DNA from: Ruicaihuangia caeni
Lineage (GTDB): Bacteria; Actinomycetota; Actinomycetes; Actinomycetales; Microbacteriaceae
Assembly (NCBI RefSeq): GCF_029952955.1
Contig: NZ_JASATX010000001.1
Coordinates: 558,001 to 622,000, forward strand
Direction: 5' to 3'
Length of the DNA: 64,000 nt
Shown: one piece after another, positions 42,433 through 49,581 of the stretch
How positions within the stretch are numbered: position 1 is the first letter of the stretch
How the letters are laid out: the number at the start of each line of letters is the position of its first letter
Position numbers and translations under genes: made by a program
The notes under the pieces: model-generated
Database searches by the model: none
What the model was told of the DNA's origin: nothing
The model's input: the letters and a program-made list of their open reading frames with translations, nothing else

Positions 42433-43223
42433 TGGATCCCGCGATGATCATCGGTCTCGCACTCGCCTTCGGCTCGCTGCTGGCGATGATCTTCCTCGAG
42501 GGAGCGAGCGTCACCTCGCTGCTCATCCCAGCGCCGATGATCCTCGTCTTCGGTGCGACGATCGCGGTCGCCATCGCGAGTTCCACGATTCGCGACAGCA
42601 TCCTCGCGGTTAAGGCGCTGCCGCACGCCTTCCGCGGCAAGCTGCCCTCGAACGACGCGCTCATCGAGCAGCTGGTGCACCTTGCCGAGGTCGCTCGTCG
42701 CGAGGGGCTGCTCGCACTGGAGCGAGAGGCGGAGAGCGTCGACGACCCCTTCCTGAAGCGGGCACTGCAGCAGATCGCCGATGGCACGGATGCCGAAGAG
42801 CTTCGCGACTCCCTCGAAGACGAGCTCGACACTCGCGACCGCAAGAACCGCACGGCGGCGAAGTTCTTCAGCGTCATGGGCGGGTACGCGCCCACGATCG
42901 GCATCATCGGCACGGTCGTGTCGCTCACCCACGTGCTCGAATACCTCGAGTCGCCAGAGACGCTCGGTCCAGCCATCGCCACCGCATTCGTCGCGACCCT
43001 GTGGGGCCTGCTCTCCGCCAACTTCATCTGGCTGCCGATCGGCACACGCCTCAGTCGCCTGGCCGACCTCGAGCTCGACCAGCTCAGCCTGGTGCTCGAA
43101 GGCGTCATGGCCGTGCAGGCGGGCGCCCAGCCGAGGCTTCTCGGTGAGAAGCTGCGCGCCATGGCGCCCGAGCGCAGTTCCGCGGCGCCCGCCAAGCAGA
43201 GCAGCCTGCAAGAAGCGGCGTGA
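42432..43223 (+). CDS. motA: Flagellar motor stator protein MotA
   Basis: A 263-residue stator subunit with four membrane segments (two near 3-50, two near 150-205). AVKALPHAFRGK and SVMGGYAPTIGIIGTVVSLTHVLEYLESPETLGPAIATAFVATLWGLLSANFIWLPIGTRL are typical, with the conserved Pro (GGYAPTIG) at the start of helix 3. It forms the ion channel with MotB. Linked to motB by a 4-bp overlap. Confidence 0.96.
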   Translation: MDPAMIIGLALAFGSLLAMIFLEGASVTSLLIPAPMILVFGATIAVAIASSTIRDSILAVKALPHAFRGKLPSNDALIEQLVHLAEVARREGLLALEREAESVDDPFLKRALQQIADGTDAEELRDSLEDELDTRDRKNRTAAKFFSVMGGYAPTIGIIGTVVSLTHVLEYLESPETLGPAIATAFVATLWGLLSANFIWLPIGTRLSRLADLELDQLSLVLEGVMAVQAGAQPRLLGEKLRAMAPERSSAAPAKQSSLQEAA

Positions 43224-44035
43224 CCGTGCGCCGAGAGCGGAGTGCGGGGAAGCCGGGGCGCACGCGCCGCCGCTACGGCGGAGAAGGTGCTGGCCACGAC
43301 GGACCGGACGAGCGCTGGATGGCCTCGTACCTCGATATGGTCACCGTGCTCATGTGCCTGTTCATCGTGCTCTTCGCGATGTCCACCGTCGACCAGGAGA
43401 AGTACGAGGAACTGCGCGCGTCGCTGCAGAACGGCTTCGGCATCGAGGAGAGCGACGATCCCGACGCGATCCCGGTGACGACCGTGATCCCGGAGACAGT
43501 GGAGGACGACGAGGAGGCGCTCCGCGCAGCCGCTGAGCGCGAGCTTCACGACCTCATCGCCCTGCGAGACCGCATCAGCGCCGACCTCACCAGGCACGGC
43601 ATCGCCGAGAACGTGCGCTTCGACATCGACTCCCGCGGCCTCACGATTCGGCTCGTCGGCGCTGAGACCTTCTTCGACGGCAACAGCGCGGCGCTCCGGC
43701 CGCTCGCGCAGAACGTGCTCGGAGTGATCGCACCGGCGATCTCCGGCATCCCGAACCAGGTCTCGATCGAGGGGCACGCCGAGCCCGAGGGCGACTCGGG
43801 GCCGTACGCGACCGACTGGGAGCTCTCCGCCGACCGGTCGACCAAAGTACTTCGCCACATGGTCGAGCGTCTGTCGATCGCGGCGACTCGGGTCAGCTCG
43901 ATCGGCTACGGCTCGGCACGCCCGGTGGAAACCGATGGGGCCGCCGACCGCTCACTGAATCGCCGTGTCGACATCGTCGTGCTCTCCGACGAGTCGGAAG
44001 AGGTCCGCAACCTCATCCCGGCGCTCCTCGACTGA
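43220..44035 (+). CDS. motB: Flagellar motor stator protein MotB
   Basis: A 271-residue subunit. A basic N-terminus is followed by a single membrane helix, WMASYLDMVTVLMCLFIVLFAMS, in which Asp 39 is the ion-binding residue. The C-terminal OmpA-like domain (VSIEGHAEPEGD, ADRSTKVLRHMVE, GYGSARPVETD, NRRVDIVV) anchors to peptidoglycan. GTG start. No fliL gene follows it, in contrast to many flagellar operons. Confidence 0.95.
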   Translation: MTVRRERSAGKPGRTRRRYGGEGAGHDGPDERWMASYLDMVTVLMCLFIVLFAMSTVDQEKYEELRASLQNGFGIEESDDPDAIPVTTVIPETVEDDEEALRAAAERELHDLIALRDRISADLTRHGIAENVRFDIDSRGLTIRLVGAETFFDGNSAALRPLAQNVLGVIAPAISGIPNQVSIEGHAEPEGDSGPYATDWELSADRSTKVLRHMVERLSIAATRVSSIGYGSARPVETDGAADRSLNRRVDIVVLSDESEEVRNLIPALLD

Positions 44036-44110
44036 CCGCCGCCTCATGGTCGGCTCCGCGCATCCAGAGCCGACGCCCTCCGGTGGAGCCGATCGAGCGG
44101 ATGCCGCGGC

Positions 44111-44137
44111 TAACCAACGCCGCTCGGCGGCCGATAG
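44111..44137 (+). promoter_or_regulatory. Sigma-28-type promoter of fliM
   Basis: TAAC (44111-44114), 15 bases, GCCGATAG (44130-44137), identical in both boxes to the flagellin and flgB promoters. The expected start at about 44143-44146 coincides with the fliM GTG, predicting a leaderless message. Confidence 0.8.
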
Positions 44138-44145
44138 TCGCGCAT

Positions 44146-45069
44146 GTGACGGTCCAGGAACACGTGGGCGGCGGCGTGCCCGCAAGCCCCTTGCGCAGCA
44201 TTGAGCTGTACGACTTCCGGCGCCCGTCGACCCTCGCCCGAGAGCACAGTCGCGTGCTCGAGCTCGCGTTCGAGACCTTCGCACGCCAATGGGGCACTCA
44301 ACTCACGAGCCGCGTGCGCGCGATGGCACAGGTGAGCTGCGAGCAGGTCATCATGACCCGCTACGACGACTACGCGGCATCCCTGCCGCCGACGACCGCC
44401 ATGGTGCTCTGCACCATCGAGGGGCACCAGTCGAAGGCCGTCGTGCAGTTCCCGACCTCCGCCGGGCTTTCGTGGATCGGCTCGATGCTCGGCGGCACGG
44501 TCACCGGAGCGGTGCCCGAGCGGCAGTTCACCGCGGTCGAGCAGGCGCTGCTCGGCAAGGTGATGGAGCAAGCGCTCGAAGACCTCGGCTACAGCCTCGG
44601 GGCGCTCCTTCCGGCTGCACTCGCGGTTGAGAAGGTGCACTACAACTCGCAATTCGCCCAGGCGGCGCCTACGGCAGAGCTCATGATCGTTGCCCGGTTC
44701 TTCATCCGAGTCGGGGAGAACCTCGCGCCTGCGACGGTCGCGATCCCGGCCGACACGATCCTGCCGCAGTTGGGGGGAGCCGCCATCGCGGTGAACCAGG
44801 CCGAATCGCACGCCGCGCTTCGGTCGCAGCTCGGCGAGGTGCCGGTCACGGTCGGTGCCCGCTTCGCCCCCGTCACGATCACACCCGAGCGGGTGCTCTC
44901 GCTCGCGGTGGGCGATGTCCTGCGCCTGCCCCATCCGCAGCACCGCCCGCTCAGGCTCGCCGTCGACGGCGAACCCCTCGCGACCGCGGCAGTGGGCCGC
45001 AGCGGCACCCGGCTCGCCTGCATCGTCGTCACCACCGAAGAGAACACACGAGTGGAGAACCCCGCATGA
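44146..45069 (+). CDS. fliM: Flagellar motor switch protein FliM
   Basis: A 307-residue switch protein. LYDFRRPSTLAREHSRVLELAFETFARQW opens the FliM middle domain; TAMVLCTIEGHQSKAVVQFPTSAGLSWIGSMLGG and FTAVEQALLGKVMEQALEDL continue it; the C-terminal SpoA domain includes GEVPVTVGARFAPVTITPERVLSLAVGDVLRL. The frame is open back to 44083, but a promoter lies inside that stretch, so GTG 44146 (leaderless) or GTG 44164 (weak AGGA) is the start. The canonical N-terminal CheY-binding peptide (LSQxEIDxLL) is absent. Overlaps fliN by 4 bp. Confidence 0.92.
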   Translation: MTVQEHVGGGVPASPLRSIELYDFRRPSTLAREHSRVLELAFETFARQWGTQLTSRVRAMAQVSCEQVIMTRYDDYAASLPPTTAMVLCTIEGHQSKAVVQFPTSAGLSWIGSMLGGTVTGAVPERQFTAVEQALLGKVMEQALEDLGYSLGALLPAALAVEKVHYNSQFAQAAPTAELMIVARFFIRVGENLAPATVAIPADTILPQLGGAAIAVNQAESHAALRSQLGEVPVTVGARFAPVTITPERVLSLAVGDVLRLPHPQHRPLRLAVDGEPLATAAVGRSGTRLACIVVTTEENTRVENPA

Positions 45070-45764
45070 GTCCCACGCTCACCCTTCACAATGACGCGGC
45101 TGACGCGCTCGTCCGGCTGCTTCCGAGCACTGTGCCCCTGCAGGCCGTCCCGGTCGACGACCGCGGGCTCGTGACCCAGCGCGCAGCCAGTGCGATCACC
45201 GCGGACTTCGTCGGTACGGCATCGGCAAGGCTTGCGATCGTGCTCGCTCCCGAGGGCGACCTTGCAGCGATCGCCGGCACGACGACACCGCTCGTGTCGA
45301 GCGCCGATGTCGTGCGTCCCGCGCTCGAGGCGGCGGCGGCGGTGCTCGGCGAAGGTGTGCTCGGTGAGCCGGCGAGCGGGGACGCCTCCGACCTCATCGC
45401 AGACCCCCAGACGGTGCTCTTCGAGCTGGCAGCCGCAGGACGGCCTGCGGGCTGGTTCGCTCTTCGTCTGCGCGAGCAGCCATCTCCGTCGCCTGTGCGA
45501 GCGGTGCCATCGCTCGATCGCTTGGCCCGCATTCACAACGTCGAGATGGCGCTGACTGTCGAGATCGGGCGCACGCGGATGTCGGTGCGCGACGTGCTGG
45601 GCCTGGAACCCGGAGCGGTGGTCGAACTCGACCGCTCCGCCGGCGCACCGGCGGATGTGCTGCTCAATGGCCGCTTGATCGCGCGCGGCGAGATCGTCGT
45701 CATCGATCAGGACTACGCCGTTCGGGTGACCGAGATCCTCGATACGGCCGAGACGCTGAGCTGA
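45066..45764 (+). CDS. fliN: Flagellar motor switch protein FliN
   Basis: A 232-residue protein. The C-terminal SpoA domain (residues about 155-228: NVEMALTVEIGRTRMSVRDVLGLEPGAVVELDR, VLLNGRLIARGEIVVIDQDYAVRVTEI) is canonical FliN. An extra N-terminal 150 residues make it longer than E. coli FliN (137 residues); the segment around ALEAAAAVLGEGVLGEP resembles the additional domain of FliY-type proteins, but CheC phosphatase motifs are not evident. Confidence 0.93.
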   Translation: MSPTLTLHNDAADALVRLLPSTVPLQAVPVDDRGLVTQRAASAITADFVGTASARLAIVLAPEGDLAAIAGTTTPLVSSADVVRPALEAAAAVLGEGVLGEPASGDASDLIADPQTVLFELAAAGRPAGWFALRLREQPSPSPVRAVPSLDRLARIHNVEMALTVEIGRTRMSVRDVLGLEPGAVVELDRSAGAPADVLLNGRLIARGEIVVIDQDYAVRVTEILDTAETLS

Positions 45765-45770
45765 GCCGCA

Positions 45771-46508
45771 TTGGACGAGTTTCTGCTCGCACTCCGCGTG
45801 CTGCTCACCCTGGCGGCCCTGCTCGCCGTGCTGTGGTGGGTGCAGCGACGGGTCGCCAGGCGCCAAGCGGCAAAGCGTGAAGCGCCTGCGATCGCGGTGG
45901 TCAGCAGGCAGGCGCTCACCCCGAAGGCCCAAGCGGTGATGATCGAGGCCGATGGCCGTCGGCTCCTGCTCGGCGTGACCGAGCACTCCGTGACAGTGCT
46001 GCACGCGGATGCCGATGCACCGCCCGCTGAGACTGCTTCGTCCGCCGGCGATGTGGCGAGACGAGCCCGACTGACGCTCGCACCCTCCGTCGCCGCATCC
46101 GACCTCGCCGCATCCGACGCTCCGGACGCCGAGCTTCCCCCCGCTCTGGCGGATGTGACATCGTTCGAAGCCGCGCTGGCCCGAGCGGCCGCGAACCGCG
46201 ATGGAGCTGCCGCGAACCGCGATGGAGCTGCCGCGAACCGCGATGGAGCTGCCGCGAACCGCGATGGAGCTGCCGCGAACCGCGATGGAGCTGCCGCGAA
46301 CCGCGATGGAGCTGCCGCGAACCGCGATGGAGCTGCCGCGAACCGCGATGGAGCTGCCGCGAACCGTGGAGCCCCGCAGCCCACCGCTCAGCAGGCGGAG
46401 GCAGAGCCGCTGCGCCGGCCGCGCAACAACCGCCGACGCATCACGCCCGAGACCGTCGGCTGGCGCGCATACGGCGGTGAACTGCTCCGAGTGGCGCGAG
46501 GGCGATGA
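45771..46508 (+). CDS. fliO: Flagellar biosynthesis protein FliO with repeat insertion
   Basis: A 245-residue protein. One N-terminal membrane helix (LLALRVLLTLAALLAVLWWVQRRV) is followed by the FliO domain (EAPAIAVVSRQALTPKAQAVMIEADGRRLLLGVTEHSVTVL, residues about 38-80). Residues about 140-200 are eight copies of a 7-residue unit containing NRDGA, then a basic C-terminus. The start codon is TTG 45771, chosen because it places the helix at the N-terminus. FliO helps assemble the FliP-FliR export gate. Confidence 0.82.
   Translation: MDEFLLALRVLLTLAALLAVLWWVQRRVARRQAAKREAPAIAVVSRQALTPKAQAVMIEADGRRLLLGVTEHSVTVLHADADAPPAETASSAGDVARRARLTLAPSVAASDLAASDAPDAELPPALADVTSFEAALARAAANRDGAAANRDGAAANRDGAAANRDGAAANRDGAAANRDGAAANRDGAAANRDGAAANRGAPQPTAQQAEAEPLRRPRNNRRRITPETVGWRAYGGELLRVARGR
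46191..46366 (+). repeat. 21-bp minisatellite inside fliO
   Basis: Eight consecutive, apparently identical 21-bp units (46191-46358) plus a partial ninth. They encode seven-residue units containing NRDGA. No spacers, so this is not CRISPR. Perfect identity implies recent expansion; the 21-bp unit preserves the reading frame. Confidence 0.95.
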
Positions 46509-46537
46509 CGGCGAGGGCGATGACGGCAAGGTCGATG
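46499..46537 (+). promoter_or_regulatory. Triplicated start module of fliP
   Basis: Three in-frame ATGs at 46505, 46520 and 46535, 15 bp apart, each preceded by a purine-rich site (GAGGGCG, GAGGGCG, AAGGTCG). The sequence is a 15-bp near-repeat, giving three possible translation starts. Confidence 0.7.
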
Positions 46538-47368
46538 ACACTTCGCCGTGCCGGGGTGCTGCTCGCCGGCATCCTGCCGATCACCCTGCTTCTGCTGTTG
46601 GCGGGAGCAGTGCCGGCCGCGTACGCCGCGCCCGGTGACCCGGATGAGCCGATCGCTCCGACACCGCCCACCGCCCCCGCTGACCCAGGCACGGGGAACG
46701 GCTTCAGCGTCGAGATCAACGGGCCCGATGGCGAACCCTCGGCGGCCGTCGTCACCCTGATCGCGATCACGCTGCTCTCAGTCGCGCCGGCGCTGCTGCT
46801 CATGATGACGTCGTTCACGAAGATCTTCGTGGTGCTCGCCATGGCCAGGAACGCCCTGTCGCTGCCCTCGATTCCACCGAACCAGGTGCTCGCGGGGCTC
46901 GCGCTGTTCCTGTCGCTATTCGTGATGGCGCCGGTCATCGGCGAGATCAACGACGTCGCCGCACAGCCCTATATGAACGGCGCGATCACCTTCGAGCAGG
47001 CGCTCGAGCTCGGCGTCGCGCCACTGCGGGAGTTCATGTTCGCCTTCACGCGCGAAGAGGACCTCGCGCTCATGACTCGCGTCGGAGGCCTCGAGAACCC
47101 GGAAGGCCCTGCCGACGTCGCGCTCACCACGCTCATCCCGGCGTTCATGCTCTCCGAGTTGCGCGCGGCCTTCATCATCGGCTTCGTGGTGTTCATCCCG
47201 TTCCTCGTGATCGACCTGGTCGTGGCGGCCGCGCTCATGTCGATGGGCATGATGATGCTGCCCCCGGTCATGATCTCGCTGCCGTTCAAGATCCTGCTCT
47301 TCGTGCTCGTCGACGGCTGGGGCCTCATCGTCACGGCGCTCGTCGGCAGTTACATGGGGGCCCGCTGA
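46505..47368 (+). CDS. fliP: Flagellar export gate protein FliP
   Basis: A 287-residue export-gate subunit. A signal peptide (VLLAGILPITLLLLLAGAVPAAYA) is followed by a Pro-rich linker, then LLMMTSFTKIFVVLAMARNALSLPSIPPNQVLAGLALFLSLFVMAP, the FliP/SctR core, and LIPAFMLSELRAAFIIGFVVFIPFLVIDLVVAAALMSMGMMMLPPVMISLPFKILLFVLVDGW. The first ATG overlaps the fliO stop by 4 bp; two further in-frame ATGs are alternatives. Confidence 0.95.
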   Translation: MTARAMTARSMTLRRAGVLLAGILPITLLLLLAGAVPAAYAAPGDPDEPIAPTPPTAPADPGTGNGFSVEINGPDGEPSAAVVTLIAITLLSVAPALLLMMTSFTKIFVVLAMARNALSLPSIPPNQVLAGLALFLSLFVMAPVIGEINDVAAQPYMNGAITFEQALELGVAPLREFMFAFTREEDLALMTRVGGLENPEGPADVALTTLIPAFMLSELRAAFIIGFVVFIPFLVIDLVVAAALMSMGMMMLPPVMISLPFKILLFVLVDGWGLIVTALVGSYMGAR

Positions 47369-47640
47369 TGGACGGCGGGGCGGTCCTCGACATCGCGCTC
47401 CGCGGACTCGAGATCACGGCCAAGCTCGCTGCGCCGATCCTCATCACTGCGCTCGTCGTCGGCTTCGCGATCTCCCTGCTGCAGTCGATCACGCAGATCC
47501 AGGAGATCACCCTCTCATTCGTTCCCAAGGCCGTCGCGGTCGCCATCGCGCTGGTCGTGGCGGGGCACTGGATGATCTCCGAGCTCGTCTCGTTCACGCA
47601 CGAGTTGTTCGCCCGCATCCCGACCCTGCTCGGCGGCTGA
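47368..47640 (+). CDS. fliQ: Flagellar export gate protein FliQ
   Basis: A 90-residue protein with two hydrophobic helices: LAAPILITALVVGFAISLLQSITQIQEITLSFVPKAVAV, the FliQ signature, and VAIALVVAGHWMISELVSF. Overlaps fliP by 1 bp; 1 bp before fliR. Confidence 0.95.
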   Translation: MDGGAVLDIALRGLEITAKLAAPILITALVVGFAISLLQSITQIQEITLSFVPKAVAVAIALVVAGHWMISELVSFTHELFARIPTLLGG

Positions 47641-47641
47641 G

Positions 47642-48403
47642 ATGCCGATCTCGATCGACTACGGGTGGCTGCAGCAGTTCATGCTCGCGGCCGTGCGAGT
47701 GACCCTGTTCCTCGTCATCGCACCGCCATTCGCCTACCGGGGATTCCCCGCGCGGGTGAAGGCGATGCTTGCCATCGGGCTCGCACTCGCGTTGTCACCC
47801 CAGTTCGCGACACCGGCCGGCGCGGCGGGCGCCGGCGAGTTCATCACGGCACTGACGGTCGAGGCGGTGGGGGGCGCCGTGCTGGGTCTGCTCGTCATGG
47901 TCGTCTTCGCCGCGGTGCAGTCGGCCGGGAACCTCATCGACGTGTTCGGCGGGTTCCAACTCGCGCAAGCCTTCGACCCGCAGGCGATGGTCAATGGCGC
48001 GCAATTCACCCGGCTGTTCCAGTTCGTCGCGCTCGCCCTGCTCTTCGTCACCGGCGGGTATCAGCTCATCCTCGCCGGGCTCGCGCGCAGCTTCACCGCC
48101 GTGCCGCCTGGAGGATCGGTCGAGTTCTCTGACCCGGTGGCGCTCGCTGCAACGCTTGTCACCGAGCTGTTCCTCGCCGCGGTGCAGATCGCCGGCCCGC
48201 TCCTGATCGTCTTGTTCCTCGCCGATGCGGGGCTCGGACTGCTCACGAGGGTGGCTCCGGCACTGAACGCCTTCGCTCTCGGGTTCCCGCTGAAGATCCT
48301 CGTGACACTGATGCTCGTGCCGATCGTGGTCGTCGCGATTCCGCATGTGATCGACTCGCTCACGCGTGACGCCCTCGCGTTGCTTCCGGGGGCGGGCCGA
48401 TGA
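47642..48403 (+). CDS. fliR: Flagellar export gate protein FliR
   Basis: A 253-residue membrane protein with six or so helices. GFPARVKAMLAIGLALALSPQ, AGNLIDVFGGFQLAQAFDPQ and LGLLTRVAPALNAFALGFPLKILVTLMLVPIVV are FliR hallmarks. Overlaps flhB by 4 bp. Confidence 0.95.
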   Translation: MPISIDYGWLQQFMLAAVRVTLFLVIAPPFAYRGFPARVKAMLAIGLALALSPQFATPAGAAGAGEFITALTVEAVGGAVLGLLVMVVFAAVQSAGNLIDVFGGFQLAQAFDPQAMVNGAQFTRLFQFVALALLFVTGGYQLILAGLARSFTAVPPGGSVEFSDPVALAATLVTELFLAAVQIAGPLLIVLFLADAGLGLLTRVAPALNAFALGFPLKILVTLMLVPIVVVAIPHVIDSLTRDALALLPGAGR

Positions 48404-49581
48404 CCGACACCGGGGAGCGCACCGAACAAGCCACGCCGAAACGGATGCGTGAGGCTCGGCGCAAGGGACAGCTCAGCCGCTCACAAGACCTCACCGCCTG
48501 GCTCGGCATCGCCGCCGGGGGAGCGGTGCTCCCCGGCACGGTCGTGCTGGGAGCCGGAGCGATGGGCGACTCCGTGCTGCGCACTGGGGGAGTGATCGCG
48601 AACCCGGAACCGGCCAGAGCGTTCGCGGTGTTCGAAGAGGCTTTGGGGGCGACGGGGAGCATCATGCTGCCGCTGCTCGCGACGGTCGCCGCGGTCGTCG
48701 TCGCTGGGGCAGCAGTGCAAGGCGGCGTGCATCTGAAGCCCCTGCGAGGGCGGTTCGAGCAGTTCGACCTCGTGAAGGGCACGAAGCGGGTCTTCGGCAC
48801 GCAGGCGCTCTGGCAGGGCGCGAAAGCTCTGCTGAAGACCGCCGTCGTCGGGCTCGTGCTGGTCGCGGTGGTGCAGGGGCTCATGCCGCACCTGCTGTCG
48901 GCAGGGGCGCTGCCGATCGCCGCACTGCTGGATGCTGCGGCATCCGGCATTGGAGCACTCATCCAGGCGGCTGTGATCGCCGGCATCGCGCTCGCGATCG
49001 TCGACGTGCTCGTCGTCGCCCGACGCAATCGCAAGCACACACGCATGACCAAGCGCGAGGTGCGCGACGAGCACAAGAACAGCGAGGGCGACCCGCTCAT
49101 CCGGCAGCAGCGCAGATCGAGGCAGTTGGCGATGAGCCGCAACCGCATGATCGCCGCGGTCGCGGGGGCCGATGTGGTGCTTCTGAACCCGACGCACCTC
49201 GCTGTTGGGCTCCGCTATGAGCAGGGCAAGTCGGCGCCTCGCGTGGTGGCGAAGGGTCGAGGCGTGATCGCGGCCCGCATCCGAACCGAGGCGGAGCGGC
49301 ACGGAGTGCCCATGGTGCACGACAAGCCCTTGGCCCGCGCGCTGCACTCAGTGTGCGATATCGGAGACGAGATCCCAATCGAGCTGTACAACGCGGTAGC
49401 GACCGTGCTCGCCTTCGTGATGGCGCTGAAACGCCGCGGCTCGCAAGGCGGGGTGCACCGCATCGACCCGCGGGGCTCGTCACTCCCTGCTACTGAGCAC
49501 TCCGCTGAAGACGTCGCCGCAAGCACTACTGCGCAAGACGATGCTCCAGCCGAAGACCGTGTTTCCGGAGGTACCAGGTGA
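48400..49581 (+). CDS. flhB: Flagellar export switch protein FlhB
   Basis: A 393-residue protein. The N-terminus GERTEQATPKRMREARRKGQLSRSQDLTAW is diagnostic. Four membrane helices follow, then the cytoplasmic domain with the autocleavage site NPTH near residues 263-266 (VVLLNPTHLAVGLRYEQGKSAPRVVAKGRG). Cleavage switches export from hook to filament. A Ser/Ala/Asp-rich tail of about 45 residues ends the protein. GTGA overlap with flhA. Confidence 0.96.
   Translation: MTDTGERTEQATPKRMREARRKGQLSRSQDLTAWLGIAAGGAVLPGTVVLGAGAMGDSVLRTGGVIANPEPARAFAVFEEALGATGSIMLPLLATVAAVVVAGAAVQGGVHLKPLRGRFEQFDLVKGTKRVFGTQALWQGAKALLKTAVVGLVLVAVVQGLMPHLLSAGALPIAALLDAAASGIGALIQAAVIAGIALAIVDVLVVARRNRKHTRMTKREVRDEHKNSEGDPLIRQQRRSRQLAMSRNRMIAAVAGADVVLLNPTHLAVGLRYEQGKSAPRVVAKGRGVIAARIRTEAERHGVPMVHDKPLARALHSVCDIGDEIPIELYNAVATVLAFVMALKRRGSQGGVHRIDPRGSSLPATEHSAEDVAASTTAQDDAPAEDRVSGGTR

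Noticed and set aside
44083-44145. Upstream start for fliM at 44083
   Set aside because: The stretch contains a near-perfect sigma-28 promoter and encodes no FliM-like residues.
46191-46366. Possible CRISPR array in the regular 21-bp repeats
   Set aside because: Units are contiguous with no variable spacers and lie in frame within fliO.
46201-46638. Second open frame through the fliO repeat encoding MELPRTA units
   Set aside because: It exists because a 21-bp repeat has no stop in that frame; it lacks a domain and is out of frame with fliO and fliP.
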